Positions 5,949 through 7,074 of a stretch of DNA of 7,074 nt are shown piece by piece (the first letter of the stretch is position 1; each line of letters begins with the position of its first letter). Origin of the DNA: Oscillospiraceae bacterium (GTDB lineage: Bacteria; Bacillota_A; Clostridia; Oscillospirales; CAG-272); contig SVSF01000090.1 of NCBI GenBank assembly GCA_015064425.1, forward strand, positions 1 to 7,074, in the 5' to 3' direction. Both the position numbers and the translations under genes were made by a program. The notes under the pieces were generated by a model, which searched no databases, was not told the DNA's origin, and saw only the letters and a program-made list of their open reading frames with translations.

Positions 5949-6494
5949 TTAAATTTGATTTTGGTTGTTTCTTTCTAACAGAGGAATTAATTCGGTCAAG
6001 TATTTATATTCAAGCATATCATTTGATGTAAATGAATCTACTTTATCTTTTATTTCTTCAAACAATTCAAAATAATCTTTTACTAAACCAAAATATATTT
6101 TATGTCCTTTAATAATTTGCTTTAAGCATAATTTTAATTGGAATGATTCGTGCTCTAATCTTATTTCATATTCATAATTCAAAAAGCTGAACTCTCCAAT
6201 ATCAGCTTCTTTTATTCTACAAAGCAAATTTTTAGCTATTTCTTTATCCGTATCATCAACTTTACCAAACACTTCATCAAGAAGTTTATATCTCTTGATA
6301 TCAAAAATATTCATAAAAATGAATGCTACAACAACAAATGAATAAAACAAAATAGTTGATATCATCGCATGGCCGAAAAATTTCTGTGAATTAATAAGAG
6401 AAATTATATGATAGGCACCTAAAGATATTACGCCCAAAAGAAGGGTTATTCTAAAAACATTTGATGCTTTTTTATATTTCAAAATTTTATCCAT
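5949..6494 (-). CDS. hypothetical protein with two membrane segments
   Basis: A 181-residue protein that I do not recognise. Two hydrophobic segments (about 13-34 and 43-64) form a hairpin near the N-terminus, followed by a soluble domain of about 115 residues rich in Lys, Glu, Ile and Phe (DTDKEIAKNLLCRIKEADIG, LKLCLKQIIKGHKIYFG, YFELFEEIKDKVDSF). The base composition is clearly more AT-rich than that of the operon to the left, and Lys/Ile/Asn use is higher, which suggests horizontal acquisition. An in-frame ATG lies at 6521, but it lacks a ribosome binding site; the ATG at 6494 is preceded by AAAGGGGAG and is preferred. The gene stands alone between a REP-associated transposase and a MITE-like element. 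No promoter was convincing. Confidence 0.7.
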   Translation of the reverse strand: MDKILKYKKASNVFRITLLLGVISLGAYHIISLINSQKFFGHAMISTILFYSFVVVAFIFMNIFDIKRYKLLDEVFGKVDDTDKEIAKNLLCRIKEADIGEFSFLNYEYEIRLEHESFQLKLCLKQIIKGHKIYFGLVKDYFELFEEIKDKVDSFTSNDMLEYKYLTELIPLLERNNQNQI

Positions 6495-6573
6495 TACACT
6501 CCCCTTTCTTTGTTCATCCATTAAATTCTTATTTATCGTTCTGTTTTATCGCCAGTTTCGCCTTTGTATTACA

Positions 6574-6605
6574 GCGTTGCAAGCAACGCCGGCTTCGGGC
6601 AAAGC
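6574..6605. repeat. two tandem palindromes just downstream of the transposase gene
   Basis: GCGTTGC-AA-GCAACGC (6574-6589) is a perfect 7+7 palindrome. It is followed at once by CGGCTTCGGGCAAAGCCC, in which GGCTT/AAGCC or GGGC/GCCC can pair as alternatives. Located about 10 bases after the transposase stop codon, the pair of small hairpins has the arrangement of a REP or an IS200-type end structure. No T-run follows on either strand, so termination is not the likely role. Confidence 0.5.
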
Positions 6606-6614
6606 CCATACCCC

Positions 6615-7074
6615 TTATTCCTCTGTGTATAATTCGTCGTAATACCAACGGATAGGGTTTTCGTAAATGTAATTCAATCGAGCTTCGTAATCCTTTATAT
6701 TCCGTATCACGTGTTCAATAAAAGATTTTTGCCAAATAGGTTTACCAACCTTTTTTGTGATCGCTCCTTTGAACTGTTTCACCATGCGTTCCACCGTAGG
6801 GGCGACCTGTGGTCGCCCGTATTCATCGGCAGAAATAACGACCATTATGTGTAGGTGATTCGGCATAATTACGTAAGAATATAACGATACCGCAGGATAC
6901 GTTTGATTCCAACGCTCCAATTCGTCTAACACTATGTTGCCTATATTGGATAATGGTAGATTTTGCGGGCGAACACAGTTCGCCCCTACGGAGTGCCAAT
7001 CGAACACCTGTGGGTCAATCGATCCATTCCAAAAGTAATTCTTTCTGTTTTCCGTACAGATGGTTACAAAATAT
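6615..7074 (-). CDS. REP-associated tyrosine transposase (Y1, HUH), 5' end beyond the window
   Basis: A single-stranded-DNA transposase of the IS200/RAYT group. The reading frame stays open to the right edge; 152 residues are visible and roughly 20-25 N-terminal ones are missing. The visible N-terminus reads YFVTICTENRK, the first strand typical of this family. The metal-binding HUH motif is VIMPNHLHIMVV. Downstream are KQFKGAITKKVGKPIWQKSF, which is typical of the family, and the C-terminal helix DYEARLNYIYENPIRW that supplies the catalytic tyrosine. A GTG at 7007 is in frame but internal to the homologous region and is not the start. Two 24-base palindromic repeats lie in frame inside the coding sequence, encoding VGANCVRP and GRPQVAP. 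The enzyme would nick and join hairpin-bearing DNA in trans. The group is well recognised; whether this copy is active cannot be judged. Confidence 0.85.
   Translation of the reverse strand, partial: YFVTICTENRKNYFWNGSIDPQVFDWHSVGANCVRPQNLPLSNIGNIVLDELERWNQTYPAVSLYSYVIMPNHLHIMVVISADEYGRPQVAPTVERMVKQFKGAITKKVGKPIWQKSFIEHVIRNIKDYEARLNYIYENPIRWYYDELYTEE
6796..6819 (+). repeat. REP-like palindrome inside the transposase gene, copy 1
   Basis: On the plus strand it begins GTAGGGGCGACC, has a TGT centre and ends GGTCGCCCG. GGGCGACC pairs with GGTCGCCC to give an 8 bp stem. It is 24 bases long, so it preserves the reading frame of the transposase, where it encodes GRPQVAP on the opposite strand. Confidence 0.75.
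6966..6989 (-). repeat. REP-like palindrome inside the transposase gene, copy 2
   Basis: On the minus strand it begins GTAGGGGCGAAC, has a TGT centre and ends GTTCGCCCG. It differs from copy 1 at only two positions, and these are the two complementary bases of one stem pair, so pairing is kept (C-G replaced by A-T). It encodes VGANCVRP and lies in the opposite orientation to copy 1. Confidence 0.75.

Noticed and set aside
6796..6989. CRISPR-like repeat pair
   Set aside because: Only two units in opposite orientation, inside a coding sequence, with palindromic structure; this fits REP elements and not a CRISPR array.
6615..7007. Transposase read as a complete 130-residue protein from GTG at 7007
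   Set aside because: The same frame continues upstream with YFVTICTENRK, the conserved first strand of the family, so the gene is cut by the window edge.

Overview
The window looks like a chromosomal segment of a Gram-positive anaerobe of the Clostridia, most likely an Oscillospiraceae/Ruminococcaceae-type gut or rumen organism. This is inferred from the strong AGGAGG-type ribosome binding sites, a DUF5058-type membrane protein beside an M20 peptidase, a Firmicutes-style acyl-ACP thioesterase, and a REP-associated transposase carrying GTAGGGGCGA-type palindromes. The species cannot be read from the sequence. All recognised genes are on the minus strand.

Right-hand accessory part (about 5580-7074). 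From the right edge inward there is the 3' portion of a REP-associated (Y1, HUH) transposase with two inverted-orientation palindromic repeats embedded in frame in its coding sequence. Hairpin-forming sequence follows just downstream of it. Next is an AT-rich gene for an unrecognised protein with two membrane segments, then a 159 bp MITE-like element with 27 bp terminal inverted repeats and an internal hairpin plus T-run, and finally an orphan 11 bp hairpin.

Left-hand operon (5564 down to 36). One well-formed promoter (TTGATA, 17 bp, extended -10 TGcTATCAT) drives six tightly packed minus-strand genes: acyl-ACP thioesterase, a family 2 glycoside hydrolase, a 31-residue single-span membrane microprotein, a DUF5058 membrane protein, a second polytopic membrane protein, and a membrane-anchored M20 metallopeptidase of the PM20D1/CPS1 type. 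Intergenic distances run from a 4 bp ATGA overlap to 13 bp, and a strong intrinsic terminator follows the peptidase. The glycoside hydrolase is split by a one-base frameshift near 4363/4364; joining the two frames gives a continuous protein of about 565 residues with both catalytic glutamates.

How they may work together: the microprotein and the two membrane proteins look like the parts of an uncharacterised membrane complex, probably a transporter. The peptidase would act on its substrate or cargo. Because PM20D1 enzymes make and cleave N-fatty-acyl amino acids, and the first gene encodes an enzyme that releases fatty acids from ACP, acyl-amino-acid or acyl-peptide metabolism is a testable but unproven theme. 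The role of the glycosidase in such a scheme is unclear.
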